A stretch of DNA of 64,000 nt from Ceratothoa steindachneri (GCA_963969495.1 OZ018317.1:225104099-225168098); one strand, 5' to 3'. Numbered from the stretch's first letter, positions 1 through 11,669 are shown. Made by a program: numbers and translations. The notes: generated from the letters alone by a model not told the origin.

Positions 1-270
1 TACACATCACTGCGCTGCATACTATTACACTTCACTACACTACCCTATAACCAATACGGTCCATTACGAAGTTAAAGAAACAAATCACCCTTACTCTACG
101 CACTCTCAACCTAAAGAATACAAAAGAACTACATACCACCAAAATACAAAAGTTTAAGATAGCATAAAACTAGTTACTATGTAGCACTAGTGATTTAAAA
201 ATAGTGATGATGCAAGTGCTGGGATGTGCTTTCCGGGAATCACGTCACTTGTGCAGTATTTTTCTTGCAG

Positions 271-342
271 GGATTTGAATGACAATGAGTTGGAACTTCT
301 GCCAAACAGTATCTTCTACGACCTAGAAAATCTCCGACATAT
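271..342 (+). CDS. LRR gene, first visible exon
   Basis: A 72-bp exon encoding exactly one 24-residue LRR (LPNSIFYDLENLRH), preceded by a polypyrimidine tract plus cag and followed by gtaagg. It starts with one base completing a codon from an upstream exon outside the window. Confidence 0.85.
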
Positions 343-3300
343 GTAAGGGCTTTAAGATCAAGTAAGGATAATCTCTCCCCCCACAAATGACTGCATATCT
401 TAATTGATTAATTGGAAAATGCCCATGTTTAGGGTTTGCTTATCTTGGTCAATTTCAAGACTACTTATCTTTACTATCGGTTGTTGGGAGCGGTATCTTT
501 ACTTGATCCGAGATTCAATTTCATTTAGTTAAATTTGATTCGAACTCTATTCAAATTATTGCCGATATTTAATCCAACATTTGATTATAAATAACTGGTA
601 GTTGGATTTGGCAATATTTTATTTAGAATTCGAAATAATTATACGACAGTTAGAGGGAGTGGAAGTTTGGTTGTACAGATTGGTGTATGACTGAGTAAAT
701 CCAAATTCGTCACGGCTACATTACGTAACCAAATCTAAACCTAACCTAACCAAAACCTGACCTAACTTAACCCAAAGCTAACCTAATCTCAACCTAGACC
801 CATTCCAAACAAGACCAAAATTAATCCAAACCTAATTAAATTTAAACTAGCCCTACCCTAACCAATCCAATGTGCAAACAATCTACAATTAGAAACATAA
901 ACATGTTAGGGCTCCGAGTTCTGTAAATAATCGTGACTTTGATTTAGCTAAATACTTCTAATGATGCCACACACCTTTCAGCACATTCTTTAACTCTTAC
1001 GTTTGCACATTTTCAGCAAACTATACAAGAACCATCTCGTTTACCTCTACAACGATCTCTTCCAAGACTCTCGCTCTCTCAAAACCATGTGAGTATATTC
1101 ACTCACGTTCTACCAAAACGTGTAAGTATAGGATTCATACTGAGTGAGTCTAAAGGCTGATGCTACGTTTGCCAATGAATATAGTGTGTAGGAAGAGGTG
1201 AGATCGGCTCCAAAGTAAATGAGGGGCGGCTAACCCTTAAGGGATAATGATTGCGTATCATTTATGACTTGTAAGATTTATGCGACAAATCCCTCTGTGC
1301 CCACTTTATTACCAACCCTTTTATACCTCTTTTTTTCATTTTCCTTCCCCTTTCTACATTTTCTTTCCACTTCATCTATTTTATTCCTCTTGTTTCTTAT
1401 TTTCCTTCTTCTTTTATTTCTCCTATTCTTTCTGAGTAAATATATCCGAGACGCAAAATAATTTAAAAATCAGGTATGTTGGTTCAATCTAGGTTATTTT
1501 AAACGTCTCTCTAAATCAGGCTGTTATTCAAAATGAATATAAACTCTTATATTTTGCGTCAATTTCAAAAATGGAATAAAAGAGACAACAAATTATAGAC
1601 CTATTAGTTTGACGTCGGCTAAAGGTTAAACTCTTAAAATCACTCATAAAGAGTAACATAGTTTACTTAGAATAATGATATATTAAATATGAGTAATAAA
1701 CAATACGTTTTAGGTCCTGTACTTTCTTAACTAAATTTATTATTATATGACCGCTATTTATGATCATTTTAAAGTTCTAGTCGTGAGTAAATGGACTTTT
1801 AAAGGCCTTTTATTCAGTTTTTTTTCTATACAACTTCTGGAGAAACTTAGAAACTTAGATGCTACAAGATTAGAGTCAAACTTTGGAAAGAGTAGTTATA
1901 AAAAAATGAGTCATCCAAATATGTGCATGTCACTATCAACATCCCGCAGAATTTGGTCTCTGGTTCTAGTAGTTCTTTTAATTATCATAAAAGATCTCAA
2001 CTGTAATTTTCTAAGTACGGTAACTATATTATCGCATATGGTATCAAGGTAGGAGATAAAGCACACCACAGAATCGACAGCGAACAAATTTAGCACGAGT
2101 TAAATGGTGTATTTAATTGGTCTAATACATGCCAGCTTCCATTAAACGTACACAAATGTAAAGTGATGGAAATTGGTTTATGCAACAGACAGTTCGAATA
2201 TACTTTAGAAGATTAGGTATTAGGCTGGGTAACAGAGGAGCGCGATCGTGGGCTATTAGTTTCTAGTGACCTAAAATGCTCAAAACATTGCGACCAAGTT
2301 GTCAAACAGGCAAAACAAACTTCTCTGCTGATTACTTGCGTGAAATTTTGTTTATAAGGTGACCGACTTTAGTCGCCTTTTTGTACGCAAAGATATCGAA
2401 GCAGAGGAAAGCATTCAATGTCTTGCAACAAAACTTATTCTAGAACTTCGTAACTTAGTGTACCAGTAAAAACCTAAGGCGTTTAAACCACTTTCTCTAG
2501 AGAATTAATATCTGCATTCCGGTCCATACTTGCTACGGGTTGACCAAGCCTACATATTTATTCTGCAACAGTGTTTGCTGGCTTACAGGAAACTTTCGCC
2601 CACTTGCGCCGAGCTCTCTCTCTTCCGTCGAGAAGCGCAGCTAGCAAGAGTCTTTCTCTGCCAAGCTAACTAGACTAATTACCAAATAAAGGAGGCTAGT
2701 TGATTGGTATGCTTATTATACGAGCGAGTGTGCAGCATTTTATGGTGCAAGCTGGACTCATTTAAAATTAAATTTAAATTTAGATACAATCGAAGGACTT
2801 TTGTTAATTTCAAAGTAGATATAGAAAACGACTCATCCCTTCTCTTTTTTTATCGAAGAGATATATCCCATAATCGGATTGAGGAATTGCCTCCGTTGAT
2901 ATTCCGGGGTTTAAGAAATTTGTATGCGCTAATTCTGAAGAACAATCGTATATCAGAGCTGCCACCCAACGTTTTTGATCATCTCATTCAACTGGAGGAG
3001 TTGGACGTATCTCGGAATATTATCGAGGTAATACTGCAACAGCACATTTTTCTACCAAACAAACTGTAGTAAGATGTCGGATAGTGTGAAAGAAAAGAAT
3101 AAGGAGGTATAACAGTCAATTGAGGTACATATGTATCCTATTCCCACTCAGCACAGGATTTGAGTATATTGTATTCACAAGTTTGTCTTAACTGGTTCTA
3201 ATTAATCCTAACTTTGTCCTAGCCAGGTTCTTCCTAGTATGCTATTCAAAAATTTGGAAAATTTGCGAATCCTGAACCTTGCTGAGAACAGAATCAGTGA

Positions 3301-6300
3301 GCTACCATTTGGCCTTTTTGACCACCTCCTTTCTCTTCGAAATCTTCACTTGTTCACCAACAAAGTGAGTAACGTTAGCCTAATTGTTGAGGAGTAAACA
3401 CCACTTCGTATTTTAATATTACAACTATATCATATACAATTTTCAACGCGATTAAAACATTATAAATCTCTTCAGTGAGTGATTTGAGAAGTATCTTCAC
3501 TTGTTATTCACTTAACTTCGCAGCTTTTCACCTTAGATTAAATATAAAAGTGCAACGTCATGTCACAAATATGACTTGATTATTAACTGCTCTCGTTTGT
3601 GCTCTGCTTTGATCACTCCAAATTTTCTATATTAACGACTCTAATAATCGGAAAATTATCATTGAAAGCGAGAAATTCCAATGGAATCATCACTTAACAA
3701 TTTGCTTCTACGTTTTAATAATTTCCCTCTGTTCCTTAATTCTTAAATTTCTATGCACTTAAATACGAAAGCTATTGTGACCAGTGCCCCCATTCGTCTC
3801 AGATCAAAACCCTGCCAATAGGAGTCTTCAGGAACTTACTAAATCTCAATGTCTTAGAGATGACATCGAACGAGCTGAAGAAGATATCCCGGCAGGATTT
3901 GGTGAACTTGTCAGAACTAAAGGTTCTTTACCTTGGGGGGAACCAAATTACGAAAATACACAATGGTACCTTTGCAGGTTGGTCAAATCTTTTACTGTAG
4001 TGATAAAATACATATTACTTAAATTATTAATTTAACGATAGTTATCTTACTATATCTGTAACCTCCGTCTCAAAATTAAGGACCATTAAACCGTTTATAG
4101 ATTCATCTACCACACCCGCTCTCGCCTACTGAACAGCGTTGGTCACTAAGAGTGGTTCATACGCCATTTACCGCAAACAAAGTATCACTTTGGTACCACG
4201 ATGTACCCCAAGGCTATAAAATTCCTTCCCACTCTTACTACTTCACCTCAATTCTATGTTTTTGTGTTCCATTCAACTTTTCAATGATTTCAGGAACTTC
4301 CAAACTCCAAAAGTTGTACTTGTTTTCGAATAATATTGAAAATATAGACTTGGCAGCGTTTTCTGGGATGAACAACCTCACCTGGCTGCTGCTCAACAAC
4401 AACAACCTCAATAGTCTTCCTGTGCATATCTTCAAGAGAACGCCCAACCTCCTACGCTTGTAAGGATCAGACCTGTCTAGTTTATTTGTTTTAGTATGTT
4501 TAATTTTAGTGATTTCGCCTATGAGAGGACGACCACCGAAAATACACAGAAAAGCCTATCTCAAGGATAGGTTAAAATAAAACCAAATTATGTAATATGA
4601 CAAGAAAACTAACAACAAATAGAGGAAAGTAAATTCCAAAAATCAGCAGTAAAACGTGGGAAACGTTCTCAGGTGATGGTGGGGACGCAGCCGCCGCTCA
4701 AAGATCTATGCCAATTTTAAAGTTAAATAGTGTGGGGGAGCCAACCCCATCCTTTCCAAAACTCTATCACATCAGAATCGGGAGGAGTGTAAGAGGCAGC
4801 TTGTAGAACATGGGATAAGCGGTAGCAATCCAGCTTATCCTAGGGCCAGGGCAGTTGCCTTGCAAGAAGCTTCCACAGACTAGGAGGTACCTGAGAGCGC
4901 AGACCGCCACAGAAAAACGGTCTACAACCTGGACCGTCTAAAGCCAGGGACCTTTTTCGAATATATACCAATCGAAATTCTTGGAAGAAGCAGGAGAGTG
5001 GGTTGGAATGTCCGCTACGATTCAAGTACAAATTGTAGGGTTAAGGTTAACGGCACTAATTCCTTTACTCAGTAGCGATACCAGCCGACACGCACCGATC
5101 CTGGGGGAAGTGCCAAAGGCAAACGTAGCAGAGAGTGCCGAGGTGGGTGTCAAGGACACTCCTTCCTTCCATGCCCGTAAAGTGGCAGATGGTTTGGCAG
5201 GTCTAAGCCTCTGCTACACCTGAAACCAAGATGAATGACATGATCTTCCGCCTCCATTGTTTTCCCTACCCGGGGCGTCATGTGTAACATGGGGCAGTAT
5301 GTTACACTTTACATTTAGATCGTTGCGTGTCCTTACAGCCCAAATACCCGAAAAGGTTCTTCGCCTATATATTTTCCACACATTTTTACTTTCACTTTCT
5401 TTACCAATTTCTTCGGCTGAAGTGGAAAGCCACCACAACGTGGGTCCTGGTTTCCTGATAAGTCAGAGTAGTCGTCTTGGGTGGCCAACTCTAAACGCCC
5501 GCCCCGAGATCCCTATCCGGAGCGGTTGCAAAGACTGCCATTTAGATTACCTTGGTAAAAACCACGACCTCTCTTCTTCTCAGTGGTCAGATCTTCTTCA
5601 CCATGGTGTACCATCAAGACGTAGAAATAAAATGTAGTTAATGAAGTTATATATTAGACCATTATACGAGAAAAGAGTGGGGTAGCTGGCAGGCATATTA
5701 AATAAAACACACCCCTAATTAGGAGCCAAGTGGAATGGGATACAAATACCCTCCCTCTTTCCTAGTTATGAAGGGACGATAACCGGCTAGCAACTACCTT
5801 GAAAAATAATCGTTCCAAAAAAATATTTTCGAGCGAGTTTGTAAAGAATATTGCGAAAAAAAGAGTAGAAGTGAAATTTGCAGATTCAATACAGTCCAGG
5901 TAGATTCAATGTAGTTTAAGACAGCCGATATCTCTGGAGACGTGAAAGCGTGGCCTCTTGCAGGTGTCTGGTTTAATAGTCTACAATGACTTCCGCCTTT
6001 AAGGCGTATACTTGTGACTGAGACAGATGCAAGTGCTTAAACAGACGATTCTCTCTCTCTCTTTTTTTCTCTCTCTCTCTCTCTCTTTTTTTTCTCTCTC
6101 TCCCTCTTTCTCTCTTTCCAATGCGGAAAGACAGTTAAACAGGTAGAAAAATTAAAAGCTGTGTTGTTCAATGCCAGGTCTATCAGAAATAAAATGGTAG
6201 AATTTAAAGCGTTAGCAGCACTGGATAAATACGATGTAATAGGTATTACAGAAAGCTGGATACATTGTCACACGGAAGGTGGAGGCGTAATTTTGTATGT

Positions 6301-9300
6301 GCGTGATGACTTCTATCCAACAGAATGTAATTTATCCTCTGACTTCGAAGTTATAGGAGTCAAGCTAAATCTCGAAAAAAGTTTATTTATATATTTAGTA
6401 TACAGAATTCCTCATCAAGCTGTAGATTATGATCAAAGATTATACGAATGTTTATCAAATGAGATAAAGAACAAAATATCTTTAATTATCGGCGACTTTA
6501 ACTGTGGACGAATAGACTGGTCTACTAAAATTTCAGACGCGGAAGGAGCAAGACTGATAAATTTTATAGATGATAACTTACTAACGCAATGGGTGAAAGA
6601 AGCCACAAGAGGCCCTAATATTTTAGATTTAGTATTATCAAGCGAGGATGAATTGATTTCAAATTTAAACGTCGGAGAAAAGTTTGGTAACAGCGATCAA
6701 AATATAGTATATTTTAACATAAACGTGCCATCCATAAGAAGAACAACAAGCACTTTAAGTTTGATTTTATGAAAGCAGATTTCGAAAGTCTGAGGGAAAG
6801 TCTTACAAACTATATTATAAAACATGAAGACATTAATAAAGTGTGGCATGATTTTAAAAACAATTTACTAAACAAAAAGGGACAATTCATACCATCTAAA
6901 GTTAGTACTGACAAAAAAATAATAAACCCAAATGGTTGTCCTCTCAGCTTAAAAAGCCATTAGAGAAAGAGATAAAGCGTATAAGATAATGAAATTCAAT
7001 ATGAATATTGATAATAAAAAACATTATGTTGAACTAAGAAGAAAAGTAAAAAGTGAAACCAAAAGAGCAAAACGGAACGAAGAAATAAGAGTAGCTTTAA
7101 AATGTAAACAAAATCCGAAGGTGTTTTTTGCTTTAGTAAATAGTACAAAAACCAATAAAAAATAGCATTGGTCCAATAAAAGACAAAAATGATATATTAC
7201 AATATAACGATTTTGACATAGCAAATACTTTAAATGAATACTTTGCATCCGTTTTTGTAAATGAGAATACGAGTAATAAACCCACGCCAACTATTAATAA
7301 TACCGGTATTAGACCACTCAAATCTATTAGATGTGCTGAAATTACTACAAAAAAAATATTGAGAAAATGAACAAATTTAAATCTCCTGGACCAGATAATA
7401 TACTTCCACGAGTCTTGAAAGAAGTTAAAGAACAAGTGTCTGGACAATTGACACAGATTTTTAATAGATCATTAGAGAGTGGAATTGTTCCTACGGATTG
7501 GAAGCTAGCAAATGTGACACCGATATTTAAAAAAGGTCACAAAGAACTAGCTAGAAATTATCGCCCAATAAGTTTGACTTCAATAGTTGGAAAACTCCTT
7601 GAAACCCGTATTGCAGCTGAAATAGTCGAACACTTAGAAAAGAATAAATTATTAAAGAAGTCACAGCACGGATTTAGAAGAAAAAGGTCTTGCCTTACAA
7701 ATTTATTAGACTTCTTTCACTTTGTAAATGAAGAATATGATAATACCAGATCAGCAGACATTTTGTATTTGGATTTCCAAAAAGCTTTCAATAAAGTACC
7801 CCATAATAAATTGTTGACTAAAGTAAGAGCCCTAGGAATAGAAGGAGATGTAGCCAAATGGATCGAGAATTGGCTCACTGATCGCAAGCAGAGAGTAGTT
7901 ATTAACGGCCAACAGTCAGAATGGACAATGGTAAATAGTGGAGTACCACAAGGTTCGTCTTAGGTTCCCTTGCTATTCATTATATATGTCAATGATTTAG
8001 ACGATGAGCTCTTGTCAAAAATTTCAAAATTCGCAGACGATTGCAAGCTAGGAAAAGCAATAGTAACTGAGGATGATGTTATTAATTTTCAAAACGATAT
8101 TGATAAAATAGAGAAATGGTCGAAAAAATGGGAACTTCCCCTAAATCTAGAAAAATGTAAAGTAATGTATGTAGGCTATAAGAATCCCAAAGCGAATTAC
8201 AATTTTTTTTATCAAAATATTAGCATAACCAATGGTGAAAGAGACCTAGGAGTTCACATATCTAATGATCTAAAATTTTCTCAACAATGTGTCGAAGTAG
8301 AAAAGAAAGCAATGAAGCTTCTCGGATATATTAAACCTCAATTTAGCTTTAAAAATAAAGCTACAATTCTAAATATATTTAATGCATTAGTAAGACCACA
8401 GTTTGAATACTGTGCTCAGGTCTGGTCACCATACCTACAAAAAGATATTGATAGATTGGATAGGGTGCAAGCTAGAGCCACTAAATTGCTACAAGAACTC
8501 CGAAATTATAAATATGAGAAAAAACTAGATATGCTAAACTTATTTACCCTAGAGAAAAGACGTCTGAGAGGTCAACTGATAGAAGTATTTAAAATAATGA
8601 AAGGAGTCAATAATGTTAACTCTTCAACTTGGTTTCAACTTTGCACAAATAATACACGAAATAACAGTTTAAAAATCGTCCTAAAGCGTTTCAGAACGAA
8701 TATATGCGGAAACTTTTTTTCCTATAAAATTGTCAATTATTGGAATCAGTTGCCTGAAGAAGTAGTGGCCAGCAATTCATGAGAAACTTTTAAAAATAAG
8801 CTTGACAAAATAATTTCATCGATTAAATAACTAGTGACAAAACATTATATGTTGCTAAAATTAGGATAAGAACAGCATGCCGTAAGCATAGATGTGTAAA
8901 AGACACTGTATAATATGCAAATAATTTTCTCATAGGTTATTATTAGTTTAAGATTTTGGTGTAAAATATTGCCCTCAAAGGCAGTTCTCAGACGAAATAT
9001 AAAATTAGAAATTGATGTAAAAATTAAGTATGTACATATTAAGTAGTTTCTGCTTTCCTATACAAATTCCAGGATGTGTCTTTTGTTCAAACACTTCCAG
9101 GTACATATTTTCCTTTTATCGAACCCGTCATTGAGTGGGAGAGGTGGGTGGGGAGAGACTTCATCTTTGCTATCCTATTCCTTATCATTAGGATTGTAGA
9201 TATTTAATTTAGATAATGACATGAGTACTTCCAATGAAATGGATCGAATGGTCTTTTGAAGTACATTGCTTCCTTGTAACTCCTTGTAACTCTCTCGTAC

Positions 9301-11045
9301 ACAGTAACAGTGACTTGCAAAGATAAGGAGAATGCCCCTCGCTCTCAAGGGGGTAGAAGATCACCGTCCTAAGATTCACTTCAACATTGGACGAGTTTTC
9401 GATGCAAAGAAGTTGATCCTTTCTACCCAGAAAGAGCAGCTGTTGTTTAGTGAAGGGGAAAACTAATAGAGGCGGCAAAGTAATGAGAAACTTATCTCAT
9501 TAAACCGCGAAACAACATCAGGTTTGACAAGCAAGAGAAAAAGTACTTTATAATCATCGATAGTAACAGGGTTCTTCCAGAAAGTCCATCTGAAGTCATT
9601 CTTTCAACTGGATCACAATATAACTCTAATGTCTTAGGCTTAGCCCCCGCTCCATAGACAATTATAATCGCAAGCGCTTTCATCTTTAATTAATATATAA
9701 AAACAAACATACTTGGAATCATATTCTTTTCCCCTGCGCAAAATCCTAATCCTTACTCTCACATAATGGATGTCATGACGTTTTCAGACAGATTGACAGC
9801 AACCAGTTTATGCGTCTGGATTATGGCCTTCTGGATGACCTGACCACAGTGGAGCAGGTCAAACTCTCGATGAATCCCTGGCACTGCGACTGCAACATAC
9901 TCTACCTCACTTCGTAAGGATATCTTGGGGCTATTGGAAATGGGGAGGGGGGGTCTCTCAGAAGAGCAACGAAACACGGTCGGGACTTGTGCTGCGGAAA
10001 ATCCATAAACACCTAAATATTGAAAAGGTGAATTCCCAAATCAGGTTATTTTAGGTTAAGCGTTGGGTTAGGTTAGGTTAGTTTTAGTTAAGGGTTGTAG
10101 TTAGGTTTAAAGGATGTGGAGTTTTAGGCTTATGGTCTAGATCTGTTGGTGTCATTTTGCAGACCAAATTCCCGTGACAAGGACCAATTAACAGCTTATG
10201 TATGAAATCAGGTAGGAAAGCGCTCTTGGGTCACGTCCAGAAACACCTTAGAGTGAAGAATGGACCAGCATGGGGGAAGAGGCACTAGGGGCACGGGGGA
10301 AGAGCTAAAATGAGTGAAAATGTGTGAGCAACACAGACCTAAAACAGAGCCTACTTGGAGCACTTGGGGACGGGAGGGCACGTAACTCTTCATAATCATC
10401 TTAACTTTAATAAGGACAAATTGCCCTGGTTTATTATTATATACTATAAACGAAAACCAATGAGGTCACCTCCACTTGATAGTTTGTTTATGAAGGCACT
10501 AAACAATGTGGTGAAGTTCGGAGAAGTGAAAATGTGTGGGAGGTATATAGACAGAATACCCCAAAGAGGAGACTGCTTATGGCACTTAGGAAAGAATGAG
10601 ACGCACAACTCTCCAGAACCAGCCCAATCACCACACTTACACACACCCACACACACACACACACACATTCACTACGGCCAAGTCAAGTGAAAGTTCACTG
10701 GTTCTGATGACGGCGAAACTAAACCACATCGTGTGTGTACATATTTGGCCGGATGCAGTAGCGATTCGGGCGGCCTTCACGGCTGCTTCCATGCGCTGTA
10801 GGTAGCCAAGGTTTGCATCCCACGTTCGGATGTATGTGGTAACCCCTCCCTCCCGTTAGAAGGCGTGACATCCGCATCCCTTTGTTTACAGGTGGCTCCA
10901 CCGCAACCTGGACAAGATTTGGGACCGGCAGCCCAAGTGCCGTGGCCCCGGGGACCTTGGGGGTAAGCCCGTGTTCGACATGACCTTCAACCGTGTCTGT
11001 GACGGCCAGTGGGCCTCCATGACCAATATCAAAGGACGGGTCTAG
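271..11045 (+). CDS. Secreted leucine-rich-repeat protein with LRR C-terminal cap, 5' end missing
   Basis: Eight exons join in one open frame: 271-342, 1017-1088, 2859-3027, 3227-3364, 3803-3977, 4294-4459, 9788-9913, 10892-11045. Each junction has AG/GT sites and the carried phases (2,2,0,0,1,2,2) agree throughout, which argues strongly for one gene. The roughly 356 visible residues contain about eleven 24-residue repeats of the L-x-x-L-x-L-x-x-N type, followed by a C-terminal cap with NPWHCDCNILYL in exon 7 and the partner cysteines (CRG, CDG) in exon 8. The stop follows the cap by about 14 residues with no hydrophobic segment, so the product is probably extracellular and soluble. Such proteins bind protein partners through the concave LRR face; the ligand here is unknown. 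The 5.3-kb intron 6 is swollen by a LINE. The start codon, signal peptide and N-terminal cap lie upstream of the window. Family assignment is firm; ortholog identity is not. Confidence 0.9.
715..870. repeat. Degenerate (CCTAA)n telomere-like repeat
   Basis: Runs such as aacctaacctaacc, interspersed with cctgacctaac and aacctaat, are degenerate copies of CCTAA, the complement of the arthropod telomere unit TTAGG. It lies in the first visible intron of the LRR gene, so it is interstitial, not a chromosome end. Confidence 0.7.
1017..1088 (+). CDS. LRR gene, second visible exon
   Basis: A 72-bp exon with one LRR (LVYLYNDLFQDSRSLKT), bounded by ttttcag and gtgagt, with the same phase as the exon before it. 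One exon per repeat is typical of LRR genes grown by exon duplication. Confidence 0.85.
1555..2480 (+). pseudogene. Decayed non-LTR retrotransposon reverse transcriptase in an LRR-gene intron
   Basis: Broken frames carry recognisable RT blocks in order: TNYRPISLTS near 1600-1630, LEKLRNL near 1830, a decayed VPQGS...NDL block near 1950-2010, LPLNVHKCKVMEIG near 2135-2175 and GLLVSSDLKCSKHC near 2250-2295. Many frameshifts and stops separate them, so the copy is old and dead. Block order and wording match the CR1/jockey-like group seen intact elsewhere in the window. It inserted in the intron between exons 2 and 3 in the sense orientation. The N-terminal endonuclease region and the 3' end are not recognisable. 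Confidence 0.75.
2859..3027 (+). CDS. LRR gene, third visible exon
   Basis: Two full LRRs and the start of a third (ISHNRIEELPPLIFRGL, NNRISELPPNVFDHL). The acceptor is tatcgaag, chosen because it keeps phase with exon 2; the donor is gaggtaata. An open frame running upstream of it is chance. Confidence 0.82.
3227..3364 (+). CDS. LRR gene, fourth visible exon
   Basis: 46 codons in phase 0 (VLPSMLFKNLENLRIL, ENRISELPFGLFDHL) between tagccag and gtgagt. It continues the repeat begun at the end of the previous exon without a break. Confidence 0.85.
3803..3977 (+). CDS. LRR gene, fifth visible exon
   Basis: 58 codons plus one base (IKTLPIGVFRNLLNLNVL, LYLGGNQITKIHNGTF) from cgtctcag to the donor caggttggtc. 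An overlapping 83-codon frame here is not the coding frame. Confidence 0.83.
4294..4459 (+). CDS. LRR gene, sixth visible exon
   Basis: Two and a third LRRs (LYLFSNNIENIDLAAF, WLLLNNNNLNSLPVHIF) from gatttcag to the donor gtaagg. Split codon GGA is completed across the exon 5/6 junction. Confidence 0.87.
4460..6048. other. Intron sequence without recognised content
   Basis: First part of LRR intron 6. The segment at about 4670-5640 is richer in GC than its flanks and holds several short open frames on both strands (up to 126 codons at 5257-5637). None shows a domain or codon pattern I recognise. It may be an unclassified repeat. Confidence 0.4.
6049..6118. repeat. (CT)n-rich microsatellite at the 5' end of a LINE
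   Basis: About 70 bp of ctctct broken by short t runs, directly upstream of the LINE at 6120. Confidence 0.85.
6120..8829 (+). pseudogene. CR1/jockey-like LINE: endonuclease and reverse transcriptase, inactivated
   Basis: An APE-type endonuclease starts near 6161 (FNARSIRNK, GITESWI, IIGDFNCGRIDW, NSDQNIV) and is followed by the RT: TPIFKKGHKELARNYRPISL, QHGFRRKRSC, YLDFQKAFNKVPH, GVPQG, the catalytic FADD at about 8032-8043, and the thumb/C-terminus (FEYCAQVWSP, RLRGQLIEVFKIM). About 20 residues are missing from the endonuclease between GITESWI and GGGV. Frame breaks occur near 6770, 6960 and 7165, and a compensating indel pair near 7960 puts a stop in the VPQG motif; an early TGA at 8780 precedes the normal end at 8829. 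The element is dead. It is AT-richer and divergent from the LINEs at 20-28 kb. No separate ORF1 is seen. It lies sense within intron 6 of the LRR gene. Confidence 0.92.
8830..9227. other. AT-rich sequence, probably LINE 3' UTR then intron
   Basis: No open frame or motif recognised. The first part is likely the 3' untranslated end of the preceding LINE, but no clear tail or target duplication is visible. Confidence 0.35.
9228..9297 (+). repeat. 3' tail relic of the (CCTTGTTACT)n LINE family
   Basis: The stretch reads gaatgg-type 3' UTR, then tgcttccttgtaactcc and cttgtaactctctcg. This matches the 3' UTR ends of the LINE copies at 21.25 kb (+) and 26.08 kb (-), both of which end in repeats of ccttgttactccttgttac. 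It is followed by tctctcg. Confidence 0.6.
9788..9913 (+). CDS. LRR gene, seventh visible exon (last repeat and start of LRRCT cap)
   Basis: 42 codons from gttttcag to gtaagg. It ends the repeat array and begins the cap with NPWHCDC, the diagnostic LRRCT signature. It is separated from exon 6 by 5.3 kb containing a LINE. Confidence 0.87.
10040..10115. repeat. (TTAGG)n telomere-like repeat
   Basis: Contains gggttaggttaggttag with diverged copies either side; the opposite-strand equivalent of the array at 715-870. Lies in the last intron of the LRR gene. Confidence 0.7.
10632..10668. repeat. (CA)n microsatellite
   Basis: Short acacac run in the last intron; it accounts for two spurious overlapping frames. 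Confidence 0.9.
10892..11045 (+). CDS. LRR gene, last exon (end of LRRCT cap and stop)
   Basis: 51 codons and the TAG stop at 11043-11045, after acceptor tgtttacag. It opens with SWLHRNL and holds the third and fourth cap cysteines. The exon is much more GC-rich than its surroundings, as expected for selected coding sequence in an AT-rich genome. Confidence 0.88.
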
Positions 11046-11049
11046 GGAG

Positions 11050-11625
11050 GCGTCTTCGTCTCCTCTTGACGCCACCTATTCCAGGATGTTTTTTCATCTC
11101 GGTCTCCATTTGACGCCGCTTATTCTAGGATCCTTTGTCCTCTTCATCTCCACTTGATGCCGCCTATTCCAGGATCCTTTCTCCTATTCTTCTCCTACTT
11201 GACCCTCCCAATTCCATGATCCTTTGCACTCTTCGTCTTCTACTCGAACCTCCCAATTCCTTGATCCTTTGTCCTTTTCGTCTCCACTCGACGCCGCCTA
11301 TTCCAGGATCATTTATCCTCTTCGCCTTAATTTGAAGGCCTAGATAGCAGGAACTTTTTTCCTCTTTGTCTCCTACTCGATGCCCACAATTCCAGTGTCC
11401 TCTGTCCTCTTCGTCTCCTACTCGCCCCTCCCAATTCTATCATCCTTTGTCCTCTTCGTCTGCACTCGACGCGGCTTATTCCAGGATAATTTGTCCTCTT
11501 CGTCTCAACTCGACCTTCCAGATAGCAGAAACCTTTGTCCTCTTCATTTCCTATTCGACCTACCCAATTTCAGGATCCTTTGTCTTCTTCATCTCCACTT
11601 CATACCCCCTATTCTAAGAACCATC
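11050..11625. repeat. Minisatellite of about 45 bp, some 12 copies, just after the LRR stop codon
   Basis: Imperfect tandem units built on ttccaggatcctttgtcc followed by tcttcgtctccactcgacg and cgccta. Spacing between equivalent bases is about 44-45 bp, with a few longer units. It starts within five bases of the stop codon, so it would form the 3' UTR if transcription continues. Short frames predicted across it are by-products of the repeat. Confidence 0.88.
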
Positions 11626-11662
11626 ATCGTCCCATTGCCAATCTTATGGCTTCTACATATTT

Positions 11663-11668
11663 AATAAA
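11663..11668 (+). promoter_or_regulatory. Possible poly(A) signal of the LRR gene
   Basis: AATAAA about 620 bp after the stop codon, at the end of the minisatellite, with a second aataaa about 20 bp on. In AT-rich DNA this is weak evidence alone. Confidence 0.3.
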
Positions 11669-11669
11669 A

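Noticed and set aside
715..870. Telomere-like repeats as a true chromosome end
   Set aside because: They are degenerate, short, and lie between coding exons of one gene.
1264..1461. 65-codon Phe/Leu-rich frame
   Set aside because: T/C-rich intron sequence with no conserved feature.
3784..4035. 83-codon frame overlapping LRR exon 5
   Set aside because: Wrong frame; the LRR reading with splice sites at 3803 and 3977 explains the sequence.
9492..9683. Open frame and + strand translation near 9490-9690 as an extra LRR exon
   Set aside because: No L-x-x-L-x-L pattern, and exons 6 and 7 already join in phase.
11135..11664. Three overlapping frames of 66-94 codons on the + strand
   Set aside because: They follow the 45-bp minisatellite; each is a different frame of the same repeat.
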